Shown here: positions 1 through 6,718 of the stretch, one piece after another
Layout: the number at the start of each line of letters is the position of its first letter
Position numbering within the stretch: position 1 is the first letter of the stretch
Source: JAUIAI01 sp049680625
Lineage (GTDB): Bacteria > Pseudomonadota > Gammaproteobacteria > Burkholderiales > Burkholderiaceae_E
DNA: 21,459 nucleotides
Assembly (NCBI GenBank): GCA_049680625.1
Contig: JBAUID010000026.1
Span: 1 to 21,459 of the forward strand
Direction: 5' to 3'
Translations under genes and position numbers: made by a program
The notes under the pieces: generated by a model
The model's database searches: none
What the model saw: only the letters and a program-made list of their open reading frames with translations
Told to the model about the DNA's origin: nothing

Positions 1-294
1 CCTTATACGGCCACCAAACACGGGGTGCTGGGCCTGACGAAAACGGCTTCTCTTGATGGTCGCAAATACAATATTGCCGTTGGCCAGATTGACATTGGCA
101 ATGCCGCGACAGAAATGGCCGAGCGCATGGCGCAGGGTGTTCCGCAAGCCAACGGCGAAATCGCGGTTGAGCCGCTGATGGATGTGAATCATGTCGGACA
201 AGCGGTTCGCGACATGGCGAATCTGCCGTTGGAATCCAATATTCAGTTCATGACGATCATGGCAACAAAAATGCCGTTTGTTGGGCGCGGCTAA
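1..294 (+). CDS. Short-chain dehydrogenase/reductase, C-terminal part (5' end outside window)
   Basis: The reading frame is open from base 1 and ends in TAA at 292-294, so the gene starts upstream of the window. The first visible residues are PYTATKHG, which contain the SDR active-site YxxxK motif (Tyr and Lys at visible residues 2 and 6), followed by helix residues typical of the family (GLTKTASLDGR). The Rossmann TGxxxGxG cofactor motif and the catalytic Ser would lie upstream and cannot be seen. The visible tail (97 residues) has the usual length of an SDR after YxxxK. A NAD(P)-dependent oxidoreduction of an alcohol or carbonyl is expected, but the substrate cannot be read from this part. 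It is convergent with the TlpA-like gene, 16 bases away. I am confident of the family, not of the substrate. Confidence 0.85.
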   Translation, partial: PYTATKHGVLGLTKTASLDGRKYNIAVGQIDIGNAATEMAERMAQGVPQANGEIAVEPLMDVNHVGQAVRDMANLPLESNIQFMTIMATKMPFVGRG

Positions 295-310
295 TTCAAC
301 TGCTGCAAAT

Positions 311-901
311 TCAGCTGGTTAAAGCGCCAGATTGTTTTCTGGCCAGTTCCTGCTGCAAGGCCTGGTGCAAGTCATCCGCTGCAATCGGGCCGATCCAGCG
401 GGCGACAATTTTCCCCGACCGCGATACGAGTACGCGGGTTGGCGTGCCGGGAACTGGCCCAAGAGCGTTGAGCAGTGTGCCGTCGATATCCAGTGCAACG
501 GGTAGTTCAATTTGCCGCGTTTCAACAAAATTCAGAACGTGGTCGGGTCGGTCATACGGCATGGCTACCGCAATTACCGCGAGGCCTTCGTCTTTAAGCA
601 CCTGGTATGTGCGCTGCAAATCCGGCATTTCGGCAATGCAAATGGCACAACTCGTTGCCCAGAAATCAACCAGGACCACCTGGCCTTTCAATTGCGCCGA
701 GTGAATTCGACGACCATCAATCAGTTTGAACTCGACCGCTGGCATCACCGTCTGCTCGCTCGCACCATCCAGCGCTGAAGCATCTGATGCCCGGCCAAAC
801 CAGGCCGGGTTGCTACCGTCGGTGGCAACCGCAGTGGCAACCGCAGTGGCAACAATTGCGACGACCAGAACGGTCAATGCAACGAATCGGGGGGTCGTCA
901 T
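311..901 (-). CDS. TlpA/ResA-like membrane-anchored or secreted thioredoxin-fold protein
   Basis: This 196-residue protein starts with a hydrophobic segment (about residues 6-27, ending in a VAT-VAT-VAT repeat) that could be a signal anchor or signal peptide, so the rest should sit in the periplasm. The thioredoxin-like domain covers about residues 50-185. It has the WATSCAIC active site with the CxxC pair at 85-88, then the EMPDLQ helix usual in TlpA, and a PGTPTRV segment carrying the expected cis-proline. TlpA/ResA proteins usually reduce periplasmic disulfides, for example during cytochrome c or cytochrome oxidase maturation; neither partner is nearby. It is divergent from the ATP-grasp gene across 141 bases. 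No good Shine-Dalgarno is visible before the ATG at 901. The fold call is firm; the specific role is unknown. Confidence 0.85.
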   Translation of the reverse strand: MTTPRFVALTVLVVAIVATAVATAVATDGSNPAWFGRASDASALDGASEQTVMPAVEFKLIDGRRIHSAQLKGQVVLVDFWATSCAICIAEMPDLQRTYQVLKDEGLAVIAVAMPYDRPDHVLNFVETRQIELPVALDIDGTLLNALGPVPGTPTRVLVSRSGKIVARWIGPIAADDLHQALQQELARKQSGALTS

Positions 902-1042
902 ACAGCTCTACCGCTGAATCCTGCTAAGCTCATGAATTGAAAGGAAACTATCGCGCCAACGACTCACTGACCGACAACGTGGGCACTATTCACATACTAT
1001 CCCCAAACCTTTAAGCTGGCCCGACTAAATACAATCAAATAC

Positions 1043-2452
1043 ATGACATCGCAGCCAGTTCAAACCGCATCCGCTTCAAATCTTGAAATCGCCCGCCAGT
1101 CGCGGTCAGAAGAGACGGCTATGTTGCCACGGTTGCCGCGTTCGGCTGCCGTCAATGCCGCTGCGACGCCAAAATCAAGTCACGAGCGGTCCGAGGTGTT
1201 GTGGCTATTTGGCCAGGATTGGGCGGCCCTGGCAGAGAAGCGATTCGCCAAAACCCACTCGATTCATTCCGCGGGCTTCAACTTGTTCGAATTTCCGAGC
1301 AACGCGGCAATCCTGTGGTTCAACATGAACCGCTTCGTCGACAGAATGGCCCGCCGCTATCAGGGCAAGCTGCAGGCGGTAATCTCGCATGAAGAGCAGT
1401 TTGGGGCACTGGCTGCGGCGCTGGTGGCAGAACGTCTCGGGCTTCCGGGAACCAATCCAGACGCCATTTTAAAACTTCAGCATAAAGAAATCTGCCGTCA
1501 GATCATTGACCGCGTAGCACCCGAAAGCAATACCCGATACGAAGTCATGGATTGCCGGCTTGGCGATATTCCAACCTCAACTACCATTGATTTTCCGGCC
1601 TTCATCAAGCCGATTAAAGCCAGCTTTTCGGTCCTCGCTCGTCAGCTCAGTAGTTTTGACGAACTGCGCGAGCACATCAGCTTCGGCCGTTTTGAGCGTC
1701 ACATCATCGACCGTCTGGTCACACCGTTCGACGAAGTATGCCAGCAGCGACTCGGCCAGGTCACGGATGCGCGCCGGATGCTTATCGAAGAACACGTACA
1801 AGCAGACCAGTTCAACCTGGATGGTTACGTGCTGAACGGCACGCCCCACCTGCTTGGAGTTGTCGACGAAATCATGTACCCGGACACCCAGGCCTTCCTG
1901 CGCTTTGAGTATCCGTCAAAATTACCAGAATCGATTCAGCAGCGCGCGTTTAGTGTCGCGAGCCGGGTCCTGGCCGAGGCCGGTTTTGATCACGGTTTCT
2001 TCAACATGGAGTTTTTCTACGACCCAACTACGGAGAAATTGCAGATTGTCGAATTTAATCCACGCCTCGCGGCCCAGCTAGCCGATTTATACGAACGGGT
2101 CGACGGCCTGGATGTACACGCAATGACGGTTGCGCTGGCATTTGGCCAGGACCCGGCAAACGTTCCGCGCAAGTCGCCATTGGGTGGGGTTGCCGCCAGC
2201 TGCGCATTACGCACCTTCGATGGCTCAATGCCGAACAAAATCGGCCGTAGAAAACGCCAACAGGTCAAAGCAGATTATCCTGACAGTATCATCGTGTATT
2301 TCGACAAATCGGCATCCGGACGACAACGGGAATTCAAATGGTTGAACTCCAACCGCTTTGGCGTCATTAATCTGCACGGGCTCAACTGGGTGGATTGTCA
2401 ACGCCGCTATCAGGCGATATGCGACTCACTGGGCTGGCCGGCCGCATTCTGA
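1043..2452 (+). CDS. Orphan ATP-grasp domain ligase
   Basis: The protein has 469 residues from the ATG at 1043. Residues 53-150 look like a pre-ATP-grasp domain (LWLFGQDW; then LGLPGTNPDAILKLQHK, where the family often marks nucleotide-domain entry). Residues 185-345 fit the ATP-grasp fold: FPAFIKPIKASFSVLAR (probable ATP-binding Lys 189), LIEEHV (249-250), NMEFF (Glu323) and IVEFNPRLA (Glu337, Asn339, Arg341), the last two being typical Mg-ATP ligands. ATP-grasp enzymes join a carboxylate, through an acyl phosphate, to an amine or thiol; the substrate is not evident. The first 50 residues are low in conservation features. An alternative ATG at 1121, preceded by a purine-rich AGAAGAGA stretch, may be the true start, since the ATG at 1043 has no Shine-Dalgarno. 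The last 43 bases overlap the end of the M48 gene on the other strand. Confidence 0.85.
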   Translation: MTSQPVQTASASNLEIARQSRSEETAMLPRLPRSAAVNAAATPKSSHERSEVLWLFGQDWAALAEKRFAKTHSIHSAGFNLFEFPSNAAILWFNMNRFVDRMARRYQGKLQAVISHEEQFGALAAALVAERLGLPGTNPDAILKLQHKEICRQIIDRVAPESNTRYEVMDCRLGDIPTSTTIDFPAFIKPIKASFSVLARQLSSFDELREHISFGRFERHIIDRLVTPFDEVCQQRLGQVTDARRMLIEEHVQADQFNLDGYVLNGTPHLLGVVDEIMYPDTQAFLRFEYPSKLPESIQQRAFSVASRVLAEAGFDHGFFNMEFFYDPTTEKLQIVEFNPRLAAQLADLYERVDGLDVHAMTVALAFGQDPANVPRKSPLGGVAASCALRTFDGSMPNKIGRRKRQQVKADYPDSIIVYFDKSASGRQREFKWLNSNRFGVINLHGLNWVDCQRRYQAICDSLGWPAAF

Positions 2453-4461
2453 TCCGGCGGCGAAAGTCGTAATGGGGGGCAATCGATAGCGGCTGCAACA
2501 GCAGCCAGGAAAGCCCGATAAATAGCATCCGGGTTATCGTTTTCCAGGCTTTCAAGCGCTCGTAGCAGGGCTGGCTTTTTTAGCGGAGGCAGACAAGTCA
2601 GCACGTCCAGGGCCCTGGACAGCGAACGAAACTGAAGATTTTCCGGTGTTGTTGCTGGCTGAGAGACGCCCATGGTTGTCGCCGTATTCACCAGCACTTC
2701 ACGGACCTGACGCGCTGAGCTTGACGACAGTGAAGCTGCCATCGAAAAAATATCAGCCAGGGCTTTGCGCTTATCCAGCGCAGTAACCGTACGCGCACGC
2801 GTGTTGTGCTCAGGCAATAAACGATGGCGAACCAGGGTGAAATATACCCACTCTGTTTTCTCTACCCGACCATCAGCCAGCACAGCATCGTGACAATAAC
2901 GGACCAGGGTCTGGCGTGACTCGGTTGGCCAGTCACGCAATTGTGCTGACAGCAACTCGATCAACGGGACACGCAACCACTGCCCTTGCGGCTGTTCCAA
3001 CCATAAAAGCGCATCATGCAGGCCAGGGTCGGATGCGCCGTCGTCATCAGCCGCGGCCCCCGGTCCGACAACTATCGCGTTCAGAATATGCGCAGCGCGC
3101 GATAGGCTTGCGCCTGGATCCCTGGCAATTGCCAGCAGGCGTTGCGCCGGCGTCAGACCGGCAGGCTGACCGGACGTTTTTTCATGCCGGGCACAATTGC
3201 GCAACTCACCACTGTTCAGTGACTCACGACCCCGCTCGCTACGGTTGTCGGCTTGCGCGGCGGGTTTACCCTGCCCGCGCCGCGCAGGGAAATTGGTCTT
3301 TTCGCCAAACCCTTCATCGGTGCTTTTTGGCCCGCCGTGACCGGCCAGAGCCAAGCCACCGCTTGCAGCAAATTCAAATGGCAGCGGTTCGTAAGCGGGC
3401 ATGTTGCCCGCATAATGATCTCCGGCAATGTCAATGATATCCGGGCGAACCGGCGGCAGTGGACGGCCAAAAATTCGACGAACCCGGTTGATCAGCGGTG
3501 GATGAGTATCGAACCAGCGGGTTTTTTGCGAATCTGCACTTAGCCAGAAATGAGAAACCACCTCCGAATACGCTGAGCCCATCGCACTGGTGCTGTGTTG
3601 CCCTGAAATTTTTCGCAGCGCGCCACCAATCCCGTCGCGCGAGCGGGTTAGTTGCACGGCCCGGGCGTCAGCAAGATACTCTCGTTGACGACTGACGCCC
3701 GCTTGTACCAAATGACCGCAGAGTTTTCCGAGCCAGCCAACTGCGCACAGCGTTAAGCCCGCAAGAATAAGGAGTGGTACCGGCACAAGTCCGGCAACCC
3801 AGGATTGATCACCGGATACAGAACGCCGCGACAATGCCGACGACCTCGAACCCACATGCCAGGCAGCGTCAAGCATGTTACGCCCTAGTATATGCAGCGA
3901 ATACAAACCGTACAGTGCGCCCGTGAGACGAGTATTCATTGCCGCATCACCATGAATAATGTGCGAAATTTCGTGGGCTACAACACCTTGTAATTCATCA
4001 CGGGTAAGCTTTTGCAAGGCTCCCTCGGTAACCACAATAGCAGCATGCGCTGCATCGTGACCAGCAGCCAGCGCATTGATTGACTCATGGTCCAGGACAA
4101 AAACCTGGGGCACTGGAATGCCGGCCGCAAGCGCCATCTCTTCAGCAATATTTGTCAATCGTTTATGGCGAATATCGTAACGGCTTGGCGTTCTGGCCCT
4201 GAGTTGATGTGCTATCGCGGCCCCGCCCTTTTCCAGGTTCGCCCATTCAAGCCAGGAGCCACCGAGAACAAACAACAAGACAATGAAAGTATTCGTCGCC
4301 AAAAAGTAGTCTGGCAGCGCAGACGCCGAAGTCAGCGCAAACCAAAGGCCGGCCCCAATGGCATTAACCGCCAGGGCTACCAGTGCGACGGCCAGGCCGA
4401 ACAAGGCAATCAGTTGGCGCGAGCGGGTCTGGGCCTCAGACTGATGTCTGAAATAGTCCAC
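2410..4461 (-). CDS. M48 family membrane metallopeptidase with long TerB-like C-terminal region
   Basis: This 683-residue protein belongs to peptidase family M48 (HtpX/Oma1-type zinc proteases of the inner membrane). Hydrophobic segments lie at about residues 16-44, 53-70 and 221-245. The zinc motif HEISH is at 163-167 and the third zinc ligand is Glu261 in SRQREYLADA, followed by the family's DTHPPLINR near 320. About residues 345-450 are polar and low-complexity. Residues 500-665 include AVLADGRVEKTEW and AAIDCPPL, resembling the TerB-like helical region found on long M48 proteins. The start is GTG at 4461: an in-frame TAA lies just upstream, and no in-frame ATG occurs before the conserved N-terminus. 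The gene begins 28 bases after lemA stops. LemA-M48 pairing is common and suggests a joint role in membrane protein turnover. Confidence 0.9.
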   Translation of the reverse strand: MDYFRHQSEAQTRSRQLIALFGLAVALVALAVNAIGAGLWFALTSASALPDYFLATNTFIVLLFVLGGSWLEWANLEKGGAAIAHQLRARTPSRYDIRHKRLTNIAEEMALAAGIPVPQVFVLDHESINALAAGHDAAHAAIVVTEGALQKLTRDELQGVVAHEISHIIHGDAAMNTRLTGALYGLYSLHILGRNMLDAAWHVGSRSSALSRRSVSGDQSWVAGLVPVPLLILAGLTLCAVGWLGKLCGHLVQAGVSRQREYLADARAVQLTRSRDGIGGALRKISGQHSTSAMGSAYSEVVSHFWLSADSQKTRWFDTHPPLINRVRRIFGRPLPPVRPDIIDIAGDHYAGNMPAYEPLPFEFAASGGLALAGHGGPKSTDEGFGEKTNFPARRGQGKPAAQADNRSERGRESLNSGELRNCARHEKTSGQPAGLTPAQRLLAIARDPGASLSRAAHILNAIVVGPGAAADDDGASDPGLHDALLWLEQPQGQWLRVPLIELLSAQLRDWPTESRQTLVRYCHDAVLADGRVEKTEWVYFTLVRHRLLPEHNTRARTVTALDKRKALADIFSMAASLSSSSARQVREVLVNTATTMGVSQPATTPENLQFRSLSRALDVLTCLPPLKKPALLRALESLENDNPDAIYRAFLAAVAAAIDCPPLRLSPPDQNAAGQPSESHIA

Positions 4462-4489
4462 TGAGTCGAGTTAAGCCGGGGTCTGCAAC

Positions 4490-5077
4490 TTACAGACTGA
4501 CGGCAACCGGCTCACGCTCGGCTTCGTTTTGGATGGCACGCAGTTGGGTTGCGCGGCCAAACCCGCCCACGGAGGCGATCAGCGATGCCGGGAAGCTCTC
4601 GACCTCAGTGTTGTAAACCATTACCTGGTCGTTGAAAGCCTGACGGGCAAAAGTGATGCGATTCTCAGTGGAAGTCAACTCTTCAGTCAGGCGGGCAACC
4701 GACTGATCTGCTTTTAATTCCGGATAAGCTTCCGAGACGGCTAACAACTTACCCAGGCTTTTAGTCAGGACTTCTTCAGCCGAATCGAGCAGTGACATCG
4801 CCCCGGCATCTGCCGGGTCGTTACTGGCCGTTTTTTCTGCGTCGATTGCCAGGCTGCGCGCGGCAATAACTGCCTCAAGGGTTTCGCGTTCGTGCTTCAG
4901 GTATCCCTTGGTCGCGCTCACCAGGTTGGGGATCAGATCGTAACGCCGCTTTAGTTGCACATCGATTTGGGCGAAGGCATTTTGGAACTGGTTGCGTGAC
5001 GCAATGAACCGGTTGTATGTCACAACGGCCCAGACCAACGCTAGCGCCGAAATACCAATTGCGATGAAAGTACCCAT
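4490..5077 (-). CDS. lemA: LemA family protein
   Basis: The protein has 195 residues from the ATG at 5077. This start is preferred over an ATG 51 bases upstream because GAGG lies 7 bases before it and the N-terminal membrane helix (residues 3-20) then begins at once, as in other LemA proteins. The family signature NAFAQIDVQLKRRYDLIPNL spans about 33-52, followed by long helices (KGYLKHERETLEAVIAARS) and the conserved ENRITFARQAFNDQVMVYN near 138-156. LemA proteins have one N-terminal membrane helix and a helical bundle; their biochemical activity is not settled. The gene lies directly before the M48 protease gene, a pairing seen in many bacteria, and after dolP with a 160-base gap, so a separate promoter is possible. 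Confidence 0.92.
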   Translation of the reverse strand: MGTFIAIGISALALVWAVVTYNRFIASRNQFQNAFAQIDVQLKRRYDLIPNLVSATKGYLKHERETLEAVIAARSLAIDAEKTASNDPADAGAMSLLDSAEEVLTKSLGKLLAVSEAYPELKADQSVARLTEELTSTENRITFARQAFNDQVMVYNTEVESFPASLIASVGGFGRATQLRAIQNEAEREPVAVSL

Positions 5078-5162
5078 TGATTCGCCTCGAATATTTTTTA
5101 ACGTCGAGACAATTGTCCGGGGATTCAACCGCGGCGGCTACCAGCGTTGGCACCGCCGGTCA

Positions 5163-5184
5163 GCACTGGTCAGGCACTGGTCAG
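5163..5184. repeat. Perfect 11-bp tandem direct repeat
   Basis: GCACTGGTCAG occurs twice head to tail (5163-5173 and 5174-5184) in the 160-base gap between dolP and lemA. A third GGTCAG lies just before the first copy. No function is evident. Confidence 0.8.
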
Positions 5185-5237
5185 ACCACACCCTGTGATA
5201 CTCACAATCCTGCCAGCGGGACTGACCAATAATGCGG

Positions 5238-6191
5238 TTACTGGCTTTTTGGCGGCGTGACCAGTGGCGGCTGACTCGGCAGTACCGGGGCCGTGGTTCC
5301 AGAGGGCGTCACTGCAGGCGCTGTCATTGCCGGCGAAGTGGTTCCGGTGCCAGGGGCCGGGGCAGCCAACCCAGGTTGGGTATGTTGCAGGACACCTTGC
5401 TGGGCAGGCTGAACCGAGGGGACCGGCGGCACTGGCATACTGGCTCCAGGCATCGTCGCGCCAGCCGGTGGTGCCATCGGTACGCCCGGTTGCATTGCCG
5501 GGGCCGCGGGGGCTGCCGGAGCTGCCGCGGGACCAGTAGCCGGGCGCTTTGAGGTGAGCGAACTGCTCAGGCGCTCGGCTTCTTCAGGTGACAGGATTTC
5601 GAACACTGTAATTACCCGATTCACGCCCGACACCTGACTGGCGAGTTCTGCGGCCCGCTGCGCTTCGACGTGAGTCACCAGCCCCATCAGATAAACAACG
5701 CCTTGTTCGGTTTTGACCTTTACCGAATTACCGGGCACGTTCCGGTCACGTAGCAACACAGTCTTGACTTTGGTGGTCAGCGCCGTATCGGAAGCATCAG
5801 AACCAATCGACGATTTCCCGGCAATCTCCAATTCGTTGTACACACCGCGCACATTGGTCAGACCAGCAACAGCTGCGCCGGCATTTTGTTTGTCGATTCC
5901 GGATAAGACCTGCCCGGTTAATAGTACCCGTCGGTTAAAACTGGTCACCGCAATACCGCTGGGGTCGGTAATGATTCGGCGAAGCTCGGCAACTGCTTTT
6001 AACTCAATGCCCTGATCTTCGGTTTGCGCACCAATGGTTCTCCGATCGATAACGGCAATCGCACCGAGGGCAATGCCCGTGGCTGCAAGGGGTACGCAAG
6101 CGGCAGCCCCAAGGGTGGCCGCAATCATGGCACTGATAGTCAGCAGGCGCCCGGATGTTACCGGCAGCCGCGAAACGCGATTCTTTTGCAT
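5238..6191 (-). CDS. dolP: DolP/YraP-like dual BON-domain lipoprotein with Pro/Ala-rich tail
   Basis: DolP is an outer-membrane lipoprotein that binds anionic phospholipid and supports envelope integrity and BAM function. The ATG at 6191 is chosen because AGGAGA lies 5 bases upstream; a TTG one codon earlier is less likely. The 317-residue product has a signal peptide ending at LGAAAC (candidate lipid-modified Cys32, with Ala rather than Leu at -3). DRRTIGAQTEDQ follows, then BON1 (about 57-124, ending NVRGVYNELEIAG) and BON2 (about 134-200, with TTKVKTVLL, VYLMGLVTHVEAQRA and GVNRVITVFEIL), all close to E. coli YraP. Residues 215-317 are a Pro/Ala/Gly/Thr-rich tail absent from the roughly 191-residue E. 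coli protein. It lies after yraN in the lpoA-yraN-dolP order, with diaA missing. Confidence 0.9.
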   Translation of the reverse strand: MQKNRVSRLPVTSGRLLTISAMIAATLGAAACVPLAATGIALGAIAVIDRRTIGAQTEDQGIELKAVAELRRIITDPSGIAVTSFNRRVLLTGQVLSGIDKQNAGAAVAGLTNVRGVYNELEIAGKSSIGSDASDTALTTKVKTVLLRDRNVPGNSVKVKTEQGVVYLMGLVTHVEAQRAAELASQVSGVNRVITVFEILSPEEAERLSSSLTSKRPATGPAAAPAAPAAPAMQPGVPMAPPAGATMPGASMPVPPVPSVQPAQQGVLQHTQPGLAAPAPGTGTTSPAMTAPAVTPSGTTAPVLPSQPPLVTPPKSQ

Positions 6192-6231
6192 CAATCTCTC
6201 CTGGCGGGGAGCCTGTTCTTGTTGTGTGCGA

Positions 6232-6237
6232 ATTATA
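6232..6237 (-). promoter_or_regulatory. Candidate -10 element for dolP
   Basis: The minus strand reads TATAAT here, about 41 bases before the dolP ATG, which would give a leader of roughly 34 bases. No matching -35 box is visible at 16-19 bases upstream, so this is only a candidate, perhaps for an activator-dependent promoter. Confidence 0.4.
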
Positions 6238-6241
6238 CGGA

Positions 6242-6268
6242 TTCTGACCCAAAGCGTTTTTCTGACCC
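6242..6268. repeat. TTCTGACCC direct repeat, 18-bp period
   Basis: TTCTGACCC is found at 6242-6250 and again at 6260-6268. The copies are 18 bp apart and lie just upstream of the candidate dolP -10 element. The spacing is a little under two helical turns. Binding of a regulator is possible but not shown. Confidence 0.5.
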
Positions 6269-6285
6269 TATGGTCACCCCATAGG
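6267..6285. other. Hairpin after yraN stop
   Basis: CCTATGG (6267-6273) and CCATAGG (6279-6285) form a perfect 7-bp stem with a 5-base loop, starting two bases after the yraN stop codon. No T-tract follows on the minus strand, so it is not a convincing intrinsic terminator. It might slow 3' decay of the yraN message. Confidence 0.5.
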
Positions 6286-6287
6286 CT

Positions 6288-6638
6288 TTAGAAAGCTGCC
6301 TTTATCCAGTTGATCCGGCCGCCCTCAAAAGCGCAGACATCAAACCGGCATGGCGGCCAGGCGCCGTCGCCAAAGCGCGCTTTCAGTACTGCCTGGGACT
6401 GCTTTCGAAGTTTGTTCTGTTTGCTTCGGGTAACACTGGCTGCTGCACCGCCGAATTGGTTGCTGGCGCGGCTGCGAACTTCGATAAAGACCCATTCCAC
6501 CCCGTCACGCATGAGCAGGTCGATTTCGCCAAGCGGGCTGGCAATGTTGCGATCGATCAGAGTCAATCCAGCCGCTCGCAACACGGCCAGCGCCTGGTCT
6601 TCAGCGATATCACCAATTGCGCGGGTCGGGCTGACCAT
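6288..6638 (-). CDS. yraN: YraN/UPF0102 family putative endonuclease-fold protein
   Basis: This 116-residue protein matches the length and motifs of the YraN family: a helical GDIAEDQALAVLRAAGL start, GEIDLLMRDG (37-46), VFIEVRSR (50-57), GGAAASVTRSKQNKLRK and PCRFDVCAFEG. Glu38, Asp40 and the Glu53-Val-Arg55 strand correspond to the PD-(D/E)xK-like nuclease core predicted for the family; the biological role remains poorly known. GGTGAG lies 7 bases before the ATG at 6638. It sits between the lpoA-like gene and dolP, as in E. coli. The 80-base gap before it shows no clear terminator, so it is probably transcribed with lpoA. Confidence 0.93.
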   Translation of the reverse strand: MVSPTRAIGDIAEDQALAVLRAAGLTLIDRNIASPLGEIDLLMRDGVEWVFIEVRSRASNQFGGAAASVTRSKQNKLRKQSQAVLKARFGDGAWPPCRFDVCAFEGGRINWIKAAF

Positions 6639-6718
6639 TACTGACTCACCATTTCTGACTCATTATCGCGGACCTACCATCTCAGTCTTTCGATCACCCG
6701 CCAATGACCTTGGTGTAT

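Noticed and set aside
790..809. Perfect 7-bp inverted repeat (CCCGGCC / GGCCGGG) near the TlpA gene start
   Set aside because: It lies within coding sequence (the AWFGRAS region) and has no T-tract in a terminating position; probably codon-driven.
822..857. 12-bp tandem repeat (GTGGCAACCGCA) in the TlpA leader
   Set aside because: It encodes the repeated Val-Ala-Thr of the hydrophobic leader; simple slippage in a signal segment is enough explanation.
902..1042. Promoter boxes for the TlpA and ATP-grasp genes (TTGAAA at 937, CATACT at 993)
   Set aside because: The two boxes do not pair with each other or with other hexamers at 16-18 bases, so nothing can be supported.
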